A stretch of 64,000 nucleotides of DNA from Trichobilharzia szidati (GCA_944472155.2 OX235272.1:96230020-96294019); one strand, 5' to 3'. Shown: positions 1-9,783, numbered from the stretch's first letter. Program-made: numbers and translations. The notes: generated by a model not told the origin, from the letters alone.

Positions 1-30
1 ATGAACGTGAAAAATAATCTAGTACTACTG

Positions 31-266
31 GCGTCGGTGGCATAGCGGTTAGGACGCTCGCCGACCATACACATGGTCCGGGGTTCGATCCTCGGCCACA
101 GACGCACTCCTTTACCTCGCTGAGACAGAAATAGTGCTGGTGAAGAGGAAAGGTTGGGCATGAGGCTAGCAACCCCATCCTGTAAAATAAACACTGCTAC
201 AGAAACTTCAAACCACTAGCTTGAAGCCCTATGTTCCACTGGGGAACGTGAAGAAAAAAACTGGCC
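31..266 (+). mobile_element. SINE-A copy 1: tRNA-derived SINE with RTE-like tail
   Basis: A tRNA-like head starts with GCGTCGG, contains a box A-like TGGCATAGCGG and a box B-like GGTTCGATCC, and closes with a GGCC-rich acceptor remnant. A unique body follows (GCACTCCTTTACCTCGCT, then a GGTTGGGCATGAGGCTAGC block). The tail TTGAAGCCCTATGTTCCACT is almost identical to the 3' end of the RTE copies in this window, so the element is probably a SINE moved by RTE enzymes. It is close to full length and resembles the young copy at 34522-34752. A PLE fragment begins immediately downstream. Confidence 0.85.
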
Positions 267-269
267 TCA

Positions 270-609
270 TCATTGTGTATGCACTAGTTTACCTGCTCCT
301 GTGGAGCTAGGTTTGCCGGTCATACTGAGCATTTGCTATCCAAAAATATCATTGAACACTTACTCACATGGTTTTATAGAGGAGAAATGAGCCCTCTACA
401 GCTCTATTGTGGAACATCTAATCGACTCTGGACACCTAGTAAACCCGCAAACCGACTTCAGAGTTATCTGCAGAGTAGACGGAAGTCTTGCCAAAGGAGT
501 ATGAAACAAACTTATTCAAATCGCAGAAGCCATGGCAATCCATACGTTATATGCTGAACTCTGCATACGGAAGAAGTTTGTTCAGTCACTAAATCTACAA
601 TGGATCTAA
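270..609 (+). pseudogene. Penelope-like element, 3' GIY-YIG endonuclease remnant
   Basis: From 400 to 609 one frame reads SSIVEHLIDSGHLVNP, then FRVICRVDGSLAKGV, a TGA, and IQIAEAMAIHTLYAELCIRK, ending at TAA 607-609. This HL-D-GH ... AEA-AI ... LC-RK-FV pattern is the end of the GIY-YIG domain of Penelope-like retroelements and matches the PLE tails at 4400-4605 and 44917-45240. The upstream part, around CEHLLTWF-like residues, is frameshifted and the reverse transcriptase is absent. It is a dead 3' fragment. The GIY-YIG domain is known to nick target DNA during PLE insertion. Confidence 0.75.
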
Positions 610-611
610 TT

Positions 612-1040
612 TGTCTTAACACTGAATACTTAATTTTTTGTTGATCCTAATGTTTCAGTTTTTAGTCATATTATTCCCCCCCTGCCCCTCGCTTTTACAC
701 TTATACACCTTGCGACACTAAACTTAACTTGACTCTCTTTCAATTTCTGTTGAATTCTGTTCACTGCTGTCATTAACATTGCATCATGCAATTTTGTTTT
801 AGTTTCTACCCCTTTAACGTTTCCTGTATTACGCAGCTGTTATCTGAAGCCTACTATTCTAATAACACATCTTTGCAAACATTACTTTTGTTGCTAAGAC
901 AATTTGCTGTTTATATGCAGCTGTACAGCTCAAGAATGATATCACTGAAAACAGTGACTCTTGCTGAAATCTTTTCTTTTATACGACTTAATATGGATTT
1001 TTAAGTTGTTTCAGAAAATAATCAGAAAATAGTTGATGTA
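612..1040. other. AT-rich stretch, no feature seen
   Basis: There is T-rich, low-complexity sequence and a short open frame (786-1004) with no recognisable domain. No repeat family or RNA was recognised. Confidence 0.5.
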
Positions 1041-1276
1041 CATTAGTGCACTGGTAGTTCAGCGGTAGAACACTCTGCAACTACCCATGTGGTTCAGGGT
1101 TCCATTCCCAGTGGACACACTCCTAAGTCTCTCTAAGTAGGTAGTAAGACTGGTAAAGAGGGAGGGTTGGATGTGAGGTTGGCAACCCCACCCAGTAAAA
1201 GTAAGACCACTGCAAGTGAAACTTCAAATATGTAGCTTGAAGTACAGTGTTCCATTCGGGACGTAAAGGAATAAAA
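1041..1276 (+). mobile_element. SINE-A variant copy 2
   Basis: The head is a different tRNA-like type: CTGGTAGTTCAGCGGTAGAAC (box A-like) and GGTTCCATTCCC (degenerate box B). The body GTAGTAAGACTGGTAAAGAG and GTTGGATGTGAGGTTGGCAACCCCA is clearly homologous to copy 1. The tail near 1240-1275 ends in GGAATAAAATAAG. The same second head type recurs at 63829-64000, so two tRNA heads share one body and tail. Confidence 0.8.
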
Positions 1277-1534
1277 TAAGAACTAATAAAATTCAGAAAA
1301 CAGTTGGTGTACATAAAGCACCTTTATTTCACCTTTGATTATATTTCTGTTACACGTGAATTAAAACAAACTGTCCGTCACCGTTGATTTCGTCTCTTGT
1401 AATCATCTTACCGAATTCAAGTGCTTTCTATAAGAGATTCTATCATTTTTCCAAACATACTAAAGATATTGCACTCAGCTAATTACATAACTCTTTTTTT
1501 TCATTCTTTACTTTCCAAGGGGAAGTTCTAGTGG
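1277..1534. other. AT-rich stretch, no feature seen
   Basis: No coding frame, RNA or repeat family was recognised. Confidence 0.45.
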
Positions 1535-1692
1535 TGTCAATGTTTCTTGTTTACGGAGTGGGTCTGTTAGCCTCACGTCCGAAATTCCCTATTTTTTAAG
1601 CCTATTATTGGCGAGATTTCGGAATGCGACGGCAGTTGATCACCCAGCCGACTTGTGTGGTTGGAGACCATCTTACCACTGAACCATCATTG
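1535..1692 (-). mobile_element. Degenerate SINE-A, minus strand
   Basis: The reverse complement of 1640-1690 reads GGTTCAGTGGTAAGATGG (box A-like) followed by a CACACAAGTCGG block. The body GTGAGGCTAACAG near 1566 matches the GAGGCTAGCAAC block of other copies. The tail is not clear, so the copy is old or truncated. Confidence 0.5.
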
Positions 1693-1808
1693 CGCACAAC
1701 AAGTAAAACAGTCACTTTATTGCCTATTTTGAAACTCTTTTAACTGAATATTCTTGAAATTATTTCCGCCTTTATTGACTTTTGAGGTGTATCTCACTTT
1801 CACTTTTT

Positions 1809-2003
1809 TGGTGGATGGTGAGTAGTAATGGATTCCAGTACGCGCATTTCATCCTGTTTGGGGCTCTCAAGCTGTTTGCGCTTGCAGTCCCAGTGAGTGA
1901 TAATGGTGTCTGCACTGAGACTCAAACTCTGAACTCACCATTTTAAATGCCAGCGAATTATCCACTAGGTTCCCTAGGTTCCACTGATAGTCACCATCCA
2001 CCA
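1809..2003 (-). mobile_element. Sm-alpha-like hammerhead SINE with terminal inverted repeats
   Basis: The unit is bounded by a perfect 13-bp inverted repeat, TGGTGGATGGTGA (1809-1821) and TCACCATCCACCA (1991-2003). Read on the minus strand it has a tRNA-like 5' part (GAGTTTGAGTCTC box B-like, near 1910-1925) and a hammerhead remnant at 1830-1880. The layout matches the Sm-alpha family of schistosomes, a tRNA-related SINE ending in a hammerhead. The CTGANGA box has decayed to CTTGAGA. Confidence 0.65.
1830..1880 (-). ncRNA. Decayed hammerhead ribozyme (Sm-alpha type)
   Basis: On the minus strand the order is CTTGAGA (complement of 1864-1870), a CCCCAAACAGG stem II region, GAAA, TGCGCG (short stem III) and a CTGGAATCC stem I strand. 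The order and spacing are those of the Sm-alpha hammerhead, but the first core box is mutated, so it should not cleave. Confidence 0.55.
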
Positions 2004-3089
2004 AATAACAGCATGTTAATCCGAAGAAATCGTCGAAGTATCCGTACTAGGAGCGGCTATGTCAACAGAGACCGAACAATTCTGTCCAATATAATCAGTC
2101 GACAGGAAATACAAAAGACTAAATTACACAAAAATAAGTTTTCTTTGCTTGTTTTTATTTTGCCAGTGCGGATCCCAAAAGCGTTAAGGTATTTGTTAGC
2201 GCTCATGGTTTAAGACGAACTGAGTGTTTAAAGCAGATAAGTAAGCAAAGATCGGACAAACCTGTTACAAATAAATTTATTATATATATATGATTTGACT
2301 GTTTCTACATTGACTTAAGTAATTAGTGAACACTGAACAATTATTTCTTCCGCATAAGTTAAAATGAAGAACTATTCAGGAGAGAAATACGTCTTTCAAA
2401 CAACTACATTCATGTCAAGTTTGTTATGTGAAAAGGCATTTGCTGGCACTACGTATTACTCAGTCAATATGAATATGATGAAAACAGTAGATATGACTCT
2501 TTTCTAATGGGGCACAGTTGAAGTACATAAAGTACAGAATTGCATAAGATTATTAAAGTGAATCGGTATTAAGGGATTTAAATTGGGTAATAAATTAAAA
2601 TTACGATGCTGGTAACAGTAATGAAAGTGAAGATAAAGTCCATATCTGTATGTGCTTACTTCATACGTTCCTGTGGAGCTAATCATATTAAGTAATGTAA
2701 ACTAGTTTACAGGAGACGTGTAACTGAAGGTTAGGCAGTTTGGTTAACAAAACCTGAGTGCAAGAAAAAGAAATTGTCTACTTGAGAAGAGCTATTTGAG
2801 TCAGGTCACTTAGCCCTTATGCACGACCGAATCATTAGTTATGCGTATACGGATAACTAAACTATGTATTGAAAAAACGTTTTGTTAAGTCTCCTTCTTT
2901 GGTCATACTTAGTATCCGGTTTGGTTAATTTCCCTTCATTTCATTAAGTCTTTTCTGAACAAATCTTCGTTTTCTCTTATTCATAAATAAATGGTCATAC
3001 TTCATAATTTGATCGGTAGGACTAAACTGAACTGATAGTGTGATCGAGTCCATAGCTGCTAACGGAAAAACTGCATTAGTTACATATTG
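2004..3089. other. AT-rich stretch, no clear gene
   Basis: A TATATATA run lies near 2280. Short open frames at 1947-2213, 2504-2686 and 2925-3227 show no domain and no convincing splice context. Confidence 0.45.
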
Positions 3090-3200
3090 GTGTCGTGGTG
3101 TTCTCTGGGCTGAATCGTTTAGTTGTAGAGCTTTCATTGTTTTTCTAGACAACATCTTCAGCACTGACTTCAGTGTGAAGTGATCTTTTAGAATTTCATA
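3090..3200 (+). repeat. Unassigned repeat R, copy 1
   Basis: The block GTTCTCTGGGCTGAATCGTT, then TTTCATTGTTTTTCTAGACA, then CAGTGTGAAGTGA recurs with similar spacing at 39490-39600 and more loosely at 29040-29130, always in this orientation. It may be an untranslated end of a transposon, but no coding part was found next to it. Confidence 0.4.
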
Positions 3201-3320
3201 TGAGGGAATGGATATCATGTCTTTCAACAGTCAGCTTTTCTGTATGACTGTGAAGATGAAGGGAACATCTACTTTGACCAATAATATATTTTCCTCAGTT
3301 GTTGCAGTTTATCTTTATAT

Positions 3321-3563
3321 GTGGCCACCATGCTACGTGGCTCACCATTAAGGTGCACTGTGAATTGTTGGCATTAGATGGTTGGAGGCAATCGGCAGGA
3401 AGCCTTGGACCTAGGTTTCGTGCTACTTGGCACTCATCAGCAAGGCATATCTGCCAACTAGCACGAAACCTAGGTCCAAGGCTTCCTGCCGATTGCCTCC
3501 AACCATCTAATACCAACAATTCACAGTGCACCGTAATGGCGAGCCACCTAGCATGGTGGCCAC
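3321..3563. repeat. Near-perfect palindrome built of inverted W-like units
   Basis: The left arm 3321-3433 is the reverse complement of the right arm 3451-3563 with only a few mismatches; the spacer is about 17 bases. Each arm holds the GTGGCCACCATGCTA-type block, the CCTCCAACCATCTAA block and the hammerhead 3' half. The left arm plus spacer completes a hammerhead on the minus strand. The right arm joins at its end to the plus-strand unit running to 3862. Open frames on both strands here mirror each other and are by-products of the palindrome. Confidence 0.9.
3402..3446 (-). ncRNA. Intact hammerhead ribozyme (W-like unit)
   Basis: Read on the minus strand: stem I strand GCCTTG (3446-3441), CTGATGA (3440-3434), stem II GTGC (3433-3430) with GCAC (3423-3420), GAAA (3419-3416), stem III of 3 bp with a TA loop (3416-3409), cleavage position C at 3408, and stem I strand CAAGGC (3407-3402). 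All conserved core bases are present and stem I is a perfect 6 bp. The very short stem III is what the Sm-alpha ribozyme has; such forms are known to work best as dimers. Predicted by eye. Confidence 0.85.
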
Positions 3564-3862
3564 ATTGCAAACATGACTGATAGAATTCAGTCTGCACCAG
3601 AGATAGGACTAGACATATTACACTAGTTACTGACTAGTGTGCAATCAAAAATATCCAATACAGTCCTACAGGAGGTCAATCGCGAGCCTGAATAGCTCAG
3701 TGGTAATGTCTCTGACTGCAGCAGTGGGTGACGCGGGTTCGGATCTCAGAAGGGATATGAGTTCCTTCAAGGTTGCAGATACGCCTTGCTGATGAGTGCC
3801 AACTAGCACGAAACCTAGGTCCAAGACTTCCTGCCTATTGCCTCCAACTATCTAAGACTGGA
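3477..3862 (+). mobile_element. W-like repeat unit: tRNA-like promoter plus hammerhead
   Basis: From the cleavage position in the right palindrome arm (after 3476) to that of the next ribozyme (after 3821) is 345 bases, the length a self-cleaved monomer would have. Inside are the blocks GACTGATAGAATTCAG, ACTAGTTACT, a tRNA-like box A TAGCTCAGTGGTAATG (3693-3708), box B-like GGGTTCGGATCTC (3735-3747) and the hammerhead. Related copies are at 20148-20614 and 34119-34492. The plan recalls schistosome W-elements, reported to yield hammerhead RNAs; family identity is my inference. Confidence 0.75.
3783..3827 (+). ncRNA. Hammerhead ribozyme with complete core (W-like unit)
   Basis: Stem I strand GCCTTG (3783-3788), CTGATGA (3789-3795), 4-bp stem II 3796-3799/3806-3809 with a 6-base loop, GAAA (3810-3813), stem III A3813:T3820, C3814:G3819, C3815:G3818 with loop TA, cleavage after C3821, and stem I strand CAAGAC (3822-3827). 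One mismatch (A3826 opposite C3784) is the only defect seen. Confidence 0.85.
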
Positions 3863-3959
3863 AGTCTGCAAAGACCCGAAAATCCACGTGGAATAAACTA
3901 CTTAAATTTCAGTTGTTTTTGTCTAATCAACTACAAATGAGAATTGGTCATAACTCTAT

Positions 3960-4605
3960 TTTACAGAGCCAGAAGAACATGCTCCACGGAAATACTGGAA
4001 GAAGAACTCCTAAGCATTGAGAAAGTTTTGAAAAATAATAGTCATCCTCCGAAATTCATCAATAAGTAAGGAGGATCTGAAAATCAAAAGGTGAAACAAA
4101 CGACAGTGAATAAGAAACGTATCTTCATCCAACTAGACTTTAAAGGTGATAATATTGCAGGGATTATTAACAGGAAACTGAAAACTTCTTTAGCCAGGAC
4201 TTATTCTGCATCCAGATTGGTTCCCATCTATCGAACAACAAACTCTTTGGTACAATCAAAAGTTAACAGATACCTTTTTCATGTTGATTCTAATTATGCA
4301 TGCAAGTTTACGTGTATCTGCGGGAGCAGATACATTGGGAGAACTGAAGGAAGGACAAATCTTTGATTCTTTGAATATGTACCAAAAAATTTACGTCTCA
4401 GGGGGAAAATGCTTTGAAAAGTGCTATTGCCAGACAACCTGTTGATACGAGCCATGAGGTGGACAGCGTGAAATCATTCCAGATTATTAATAGACTATAC
4501 AACTCAACTCTCCTCAAATTTGCCGAAGCAATCACTGTTAAACCTTTGAAACCTGTCTTATGTGTTCAGAAGGATTCACTTATTAGTCTTTCTTCGCCTT
4601 GGTGA
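3960..4605 (+). pseudogene. Penelope-like element, RT end and GIY-YIG remnant
   Basis: A frame starting near 3964 reads TLEEELLSIEKVLKNN-like residues and PPKFINK, typical of the end of the PLE reverse transcriptase. It continues after a stop with FIQLDFKGDNIAGIINRKLK and CKFTCICGSRYIGRTEGR, the GIY-YIG core (4315-4350). A frameshift near 4365-4410 moves to the frame ending AEAITVKPLKP-LCVQKD, SLSSPW and TGA at 4603-4605. Stops and the shift show it is dead. The catalytic RT motifs are missing. It lies about 100 bases after the W-like unit. Confidence 0.8.
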
Positions 4606-5920
4606 CTCAACATCTAATCTCTTCGTCCCAGTTGATGACATAATCTTTTGCTTTCAACCCTATTTTAGCTCAATACCCTTTCAACAGTTCATGTTTTCAC
4701 TTCCACACAAAATCAGATACAAGAACTTGCGAATTTTGAGATAAGAGTGTTGCTACCTAATCAAACTCCGGAAGATACAGATGCCATCTGGTATATTCCT
4801 CTGTAAGCTTCTCTACTCACTGCTTATTCCATTCAGTTTATATTCCATTCTCATTAGTTTCTAAATTTATTTTAGCTTTAAAAAAAGAATGAAAACTTCT
4901 TTTTTGAATCTGTCTACATCAGTCTACTTTACATTAGTCGCTTAATTGACAAAGTGGGGTAAAGAAAAGGGAACAATGAATGAGTATTTAGTCAATTTCA
5001 TTATTTCCTTAGACTTATCTTCTTCTCTCCCTATATATCTCTTTCCTATCCATTCTGCTCAGTCTAATAAGAGGTAAGAATGATTTGTGCTACTTATTAT
5101 TTGCTACCCTATTTATCATCGACTTAATAGTTCAAAATTGTCAGTCAGTCAGTCAATCAATCAATTATTATTATTATTTACACAAATCCTTTTCACTTTT
5201 CCCTCATTCTCCTCCTCCTATTTTCCTACTTCTGATTTGAAAATGTTAGTAGTAATGTGTCCAAAAAAGGGGTTGTTCCGCGCTAATACTATCCTCAGCG
5301 ATGAAATTATTCCCTTCATGAGAGGAAAAGGAAAAAAGAGAAAAATCCGGTGAGAATCAGTTCTCCTTTTACATGATTCAAGTTCAGGGCATAATTTGAC
5401 ACACACACAACACACAGAAAATCGACGTACAAACCAGGAAAGGTGAATAAGATAGATGTGATCTTTTGATCTTGTTGGTTTTATTCGATACACGAAAAAA
5501 ATGTATATATCCGACTGATGAGAACAGAAGAAATGATGACAGAGTGAAACGTCTCATGCATCAATCGATTGATGGACTCGGCTACCGGATTTCTTTTTTC
5601 ATCCTGGTAGTGACGAAAAACTAAACAAAATCGTCCGAAAAGTAATCAAGAGTACATGCCATTCCTTCTGCTAATACTTTTATTAATTATTGCGAACATA
5701 ACCTTTATCAGTTCCAGTTGACAAATAATTGAAACAACAGGCAGGACCTATGCCTAGTGTTATTTTTTGTGATCATTCTTTGAAAAGAAAATCACATAAC
5801 ATTAGAATTAGAGTTTTAAACTGGTCTATTGTATCCCATGAAAGCTGGAGATTCTAGTCACTTACTTGTGAAACCTGTGCATTGCAGTCTACATTTTCAT
5901 ACCTGTTATGAATGCCGTTT
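4606..5920. other. Gene-free stretch
   Basis: AT-rich sequence with one compound microsatellite (5140-5179) and a short ACACAC run near 5400. No family was recognised; short frames on both strands at 5087-5493 overlap and lack domains. Confidence 0.5.
5140..5179. repeat. Compound microsatellite (TCAG)n(TCAA)n(TTA)n
   Basis: Direct reading: TCAG units, then TCAA units, then ATT/TTA units. Confidence 0.9.
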
Positions 5921-5924
5921 TGTA

Positions 5925-6060
5925 ATCTGTTACGATGATCCCCAGGGGTGGTGATAAGTACGTACCATTGAAGAGTCCCAAACCGGGGCGAAACAGCCGC
6001 CCAGTATTCTGTGGTTTTCAATGGTTCTCTAACTGATGTCTCTTTGTGATGAAATTGAAC
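5925..6060 (+). mobile_element. SINE-H 3' part with decayed hammerhead
   Basis: It contains GTACGTACC, GAAGAGTCCCAAACCGGGGC (hammerhead box 1 and stem II region), GAAAC, AGCCGCCCAGTA and the family tail GGTTTTCAATGGTTCTCTAA. CTGAAGA has become TTGAAGA. The tRNA-like head is mostly lost. Confidence 0.7.
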
Positions 6061-6524
6061 TGCATAAATGGGTATCAGAAAATTTGAAGGATTATATTTA
6101 AGTAAGGTGTTATAACCATATTAAGTAGATATGCCTGTTATTTGATTACCATACAAATTATCTGAAGTAATTTTATCTTTTATTGTATAGATATATTCAG
6201 ACATGTTATGCATTTTATGCAACTTACATAAAAATTAATGTCATTATAATAATTGCATCTGAAGTCACATATGACAAGAGAGAGTGTGTGTGACTGAAGG
6301 GAAAAAACAACTTGCTGGATCCTTAGTCGGAACTATAACACATCTCAGCAACGAGATTACATACTTTATAACATTAAAACAACCAGTTTAAATGCAGTTT
6401 TCTTTTATACTTTGGTTCACTAATAGAAATCAATCCTGCAGTGATGAAAAGCATAACAACGTCATAGTGAATTAAAACTTAAGGATGATAAGGTATATTA
6501 ATACGGCATATATAAATGTATATA
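6061..6524. other. Gene-free AT-rich stretch
   Basis: No coding or repeat signal was recognised. Confidence 0.45.
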
Positions 6525-7036
6525 ATTATTCCCTTAGGTTCCGAGTGAAACATTGGGCTTCAACAGAATATCTTCATTTCATCCTGTTCTCTGCAGTCGC
6601 CTTTAGCTGGTCCCACAATCTCTTCCTTACAAGACGTCCTCCACATCATCCTCAGACCAAGGCACAAATCGTCCTTTTCCATTGGGATTCCATTCTAGGG
6701 CCTGATGGCACTCAACAGTCTCTTCAGCGAGTGCGCCATTCTTCTCCATTTTCTTCAACATATTTGTTGAGCAACAGGTTCTTGGTTGGTTCGTTTACAG
6801 AGTCCCCTGTTGCTTACCCTTTTCGGCCATCTGATCTTCAATATCGAGCCGGCGAACAAAGCTGTTGACAAAAGTCCGAAGCTTCTTCGAATTTCTTTCA
6901 GTGAAATGCTAAGTCTCTGGAACAAATAGAAGAACTGAATGACTCGACATTAGTGTTGAAAATAGGAATCTTGTTCTTTATGATGAGTGCAGAAGATTTT
7001 TAGAATGATTTCAGATTAATGAAGATTGTCTTGCCT
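6525..7036 (-). mobile_element. RTE-type LINE, 5'-truncated 3' end
   Basis: Read on the minus strand it encodes the tail of an RTE reverse transcriptase protein: pieces like CLRRLCQQLCS, RRKWRRMAH, EWNPNGKRTICA and GQLKATAENR, followed by the 3' terminus near 6525 (CCTAAGGGAATAA). It is homologous to seven other fragments in the window and to the RT-containing copy at 41885-43325. Stops and shifts are present. The long plus-strand frame at 6485-6868 is its antisense shadow. Confidence 0.8.
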
Positions 7037-7057
7037 TATATATATATATATATATAT
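7037..7057. repeat. (TA)n microsatellite
   Basis: Uninterrupted TA run next to the RTE fragment. Confidence 0.9.
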
Positions 7058-7589
7058 TGATATATAACAAATAAAAAAGTATTCCTGAGACTACCATCGG
7101 GAAAAAAAGATTTTGCTTTAGTAGTCAGATGAATTACATAACAAGACATAATGAAAGGCAGCGAGTAGAACTCAGATAACAGAAAATTGAAGTCCAACGT
7201 GATATTCAGTCGAAACTAAAGAACAAAATGGTGCAGCTGAATAAAGAGACAGTCACAAAAACAGTCACTAATGATAATTAAAGTTCAAGGGTAAACAAAT
7301 TAGTTTTCGAACGTTTTCCTGGTATGGCCCTGAGAAACTGGAGAAGACTTAAACTACTCATGTGGTCGATTATTATAGATGCCCCCAAGATGTCTCCTTA
7401 GTATCCCACACCTATCAAGTATTGTGAGTGATCCAACCCCTAAGCCGCATTATTCGAAAGCTCTTGGTACATGGCTAATAATCTGATGCAAGACCTTTCT
7501 CCTTCAGGCTGCAGGCAATCACCTGCAGCCAAGTATTTCTTTATCATTCTCACAATACAAATATATTTGAATGAAAACAAACTTTTCGC
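7058..7589. other. Gene-free stretch
   Basis: No recognisable feature. Confidence 0.45.
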
Positions 7590-8060
7590 TGGCTGTAGTT
7601 TTATCTAGTTCAATACATTTTTTCTGTCATATTTGCTGATGAATCTTTGCGCGTAATCATCCTACTTAAAGAACTTCTCAAATGCACTGTCTCATTTATC
7701 AACTGACCATATTCTTTTAGCTTTACAGAACAGCAACTTCGCTAGTGTTCGCATTTATAACTGGCCAGACAGAGGAAATGGACATCATTCCTTGTGACTT
7801 CCCAAATGAACCAGTCTTTCAAGTGTACCACCTGTTTTTAGATCCAAGCTAATATCCAGCAGGTGGAATCTCTCATCACCTTCGTGTTCTAATGTAACAG
7901 TAATGTTTTTGTGACATTGTTGAATAACAGATGCAAAATATGACTCAGATTATAGCATAAACTGAATTTAATGTCTGCGTATCTTTGGTAGGATGTTGCT
8001 TCACAAGCACATAATTGATCATTGTCTGTTCAAGGGCCTAATGTACTGCTGATCTCTATT
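7590..8060 (-). pseudogene. Penelope-like element, reverse transcriptase remnant
   Basis: On the minus strand, shifting frames give YQRYADIKFSLCYNLSHIL, then TLEHEGDERFHLLDISLDLK, GGTLERLVHLGSHKE, and RTLAKLLFCKAKRIWSVDK. These match the PLE order YQRY-DDTF, ELE-...-LPFLDI, RSVYRK, LV-TLF-RA-RIC. The catalytic DD has become DI, and there are stops, so it is inactive. It is a piece of RT with neither the N-terminus nor the GIY-YIG end, and it seems to be a different PLE lineage from the one at 32330-33400. Confidence 0.6.
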
Positions 8061-8194
8061 CTTTCAACTTGGCAGCCCAAGTAAGTGTCAAACTGGAATC
8101 ATATATCTTTGGTACATGATAAGAGAACCTGCTTAGTAAAGACTACATACTACTGATTGTCCTACTCACATCAACTAGTACTGCTTGTTAGTCA

Positions 8195-8380
8195 GTTAGA
8201 TCAAAGTGGTCTAAGCCCCGCATGACCATTTCGCTCATTCGAGGCCAAGCGCATCAGAGGTATACTCAGTGTGACTCAGCCAAGCGAGCCGAAAACAACC
8301 CAATTTCTGGTCTCAAACTGTCTAAAGTGCGAATTCATTTGCAAAATTGAGAACTAATTTGCAAATCTGATTTAGTCCGC
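8195..8380 (-). mobile_element. Unassigned hammerhead element, degenerate copy
   Basis: On the minus strand, a GCAAATTAGTT-like block, GTTTGAGA, CTGAGTCACACTGAG and GTATACC lead into a hammerhead-like core and GGGGCTTAGACC. The same order is seen on the plus strand at 52660-52850. The family is not recognised; no tRNA-like promoter was seen. Confidence 0.5.
8212..8264 (-). ncRNA. Decayed hammerhead ribozyme
   Basis: CTGATGC (complement of 8251-8257; the last A of CTGATGA is lost), a stem II region, GAAA (complement of 8229-8232) and TGGTCATGC in place of the stem III and cleavage site. The alignment with 52795-52841 is good but two key positions are changed. Confidence 0.5.
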
Positions 8381-9415
8381 TCATTAAACTCCAAAACACC
8401 TATTAGAGCAGTTATCGTTAATTAAAAGTCCTGGATACAGCAGAAACACAAACTTTACAAACAAAATAGTCAAGATCAAATATATTGGGTTCATTTACTT
8501 AATTGTGTTGATCAAATAAGTTGCGATACCTACTATTTATGTTAAAATCAGTTAAAAAAGCTTTTGACGATTAGACTGGAATCTGGAAACTGTTGCCAGT
8601 GAATAGATTCCCGTGGTTCAGTAACAATTCATACTACTTTGTGGTTTGATATCTGCCTCAACTTTGATAATCATACCACAGAAAGTCAGTGACAGTTGGC
8701 TAAACCAACCAAAAATCTATCCAAAAAAAGCCAATGTCTACAGCATTCCTGCAAAAAAGGAAAATCGATTTCATTGTTACAGTTTATGTATCGTTTCTTA
8801 TTCATGTTTCAGTTTAATTTGTTACTTCAGATGATTAGAAGTAGCTAACAGCAAAAGTAACATAGTATTAATTCTGTAAATCAGTTAACAACACCTGAAA
8901 TCAATAGTAATCAGATACACAGCATAGTTTATCCGTCTCTTTATTAAGATTCTATTCTTATTCTTATTATTGATATTGCTGTCTGTCGTGAAACAACAAG
9001 TCTGTGAATAGTTAATCAGAATAAGCTAACGGAAAGCTCTTTTGAGGCTGAGATTTAAACATATACATGTATGTACTTACGTGTTTTAAGCATAGGCTCA
9101 CTAGGGATATAAAAGAAGTGAAGATTAGCTGGCTAGTTTACAAATAATGATTATTCTTTTTAGTAGTTATGACTACAAGATGATAGATATATCATTATAC
9201 TTGTCCATAAAATCTGAGTTTTCAAAATAAATGTCTTCTTCAAATCCTTAAGAAGACAAATAATCGATGAATCTAGGGAAAATAATGTTTACTAATCACA
9301 GAAGACCAGGATAACCAATAAATTGAAATGAAAACAGTTTAGGCCATTATTCGTTACTATATTATGATTAGTAGCAGTGCCGGATAGTACATTCAGAAAA
9401 ATTAACTGATTTATA
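8381..9415. other. Gene-free stretch
   Basis: AT-rich sequence without recognised repeats; the frame at 8646-8834 has no domain. Confidence 0.45.
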
Positions 9416-9783
9416 TCATTATTCCCTTAGGTTGAGAGTGGAGCGTAGGGCTTCAACAGCACATGTCCATTCCATCCTGTTCTCTGTAGTCACAATTAGC
9501 AGGTCCCACGATTGTCCACAAACTCTCGTCTCCTCCTGACATGATCTACACCATGTCATCTCTAGGCCCACACTTAAATCGTCGCTTCTCCTTCGGGTCC
9601 CACTCGAGCGCTGCATGGGCATGATATGATTCGACGGTCTTCTCAGCATCTGTCATATTCATCTCCATTTTCTTCTACATATTTGCTAGGAGATGGGTTC
9701 TTGATTGGTTCGTTCCTAAAGTTCCTTGTTGCTAATCTTTGCCGGCTATGCGATCTTCAGTTTGGAAAGAAGACTACTGCCTT
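9416..9783 (-). mobile_element. RTE-type LINE, 3' end
   Basis: The minus-strand frame 9419-9649 reads LRRPSNHIMPMQRSSGTRRR, CRSCQEETRVCGQSWDLL and CAVEALRSTLNLRE before the stop at the 3' end. This is the conserved C-terminus W-R-SC-EE-R-CGQSW ... VEALCSTRNRRE of the RTE protein. The 3' terminal bases are shared with SINE-A tails. It is 5' truncated. Confidence 0.85.

Noticed and set aside
31..103. Possible tRNA gene
   Set aside because: The cloverleaf-like head lacks a normal anticodon arm, is followed by a SINE body and recurs with that body.
3295..3597. Overlapping open frames on both strands with similar translations
   Set aside because: They mirror each other because the region is a palindrome of W-like units; no protein family is matched.
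3321..3862. CRISPR-like or integron-like repeat array
   Set aside because: There are no regularly spaced direct repeats with unique spacers; the DNA is eukaryotic.
6485..6868. 127-codon plus-strand frame
   Set aside because: It is the antisense of an RTE C-terminal fragment on the minus strand.
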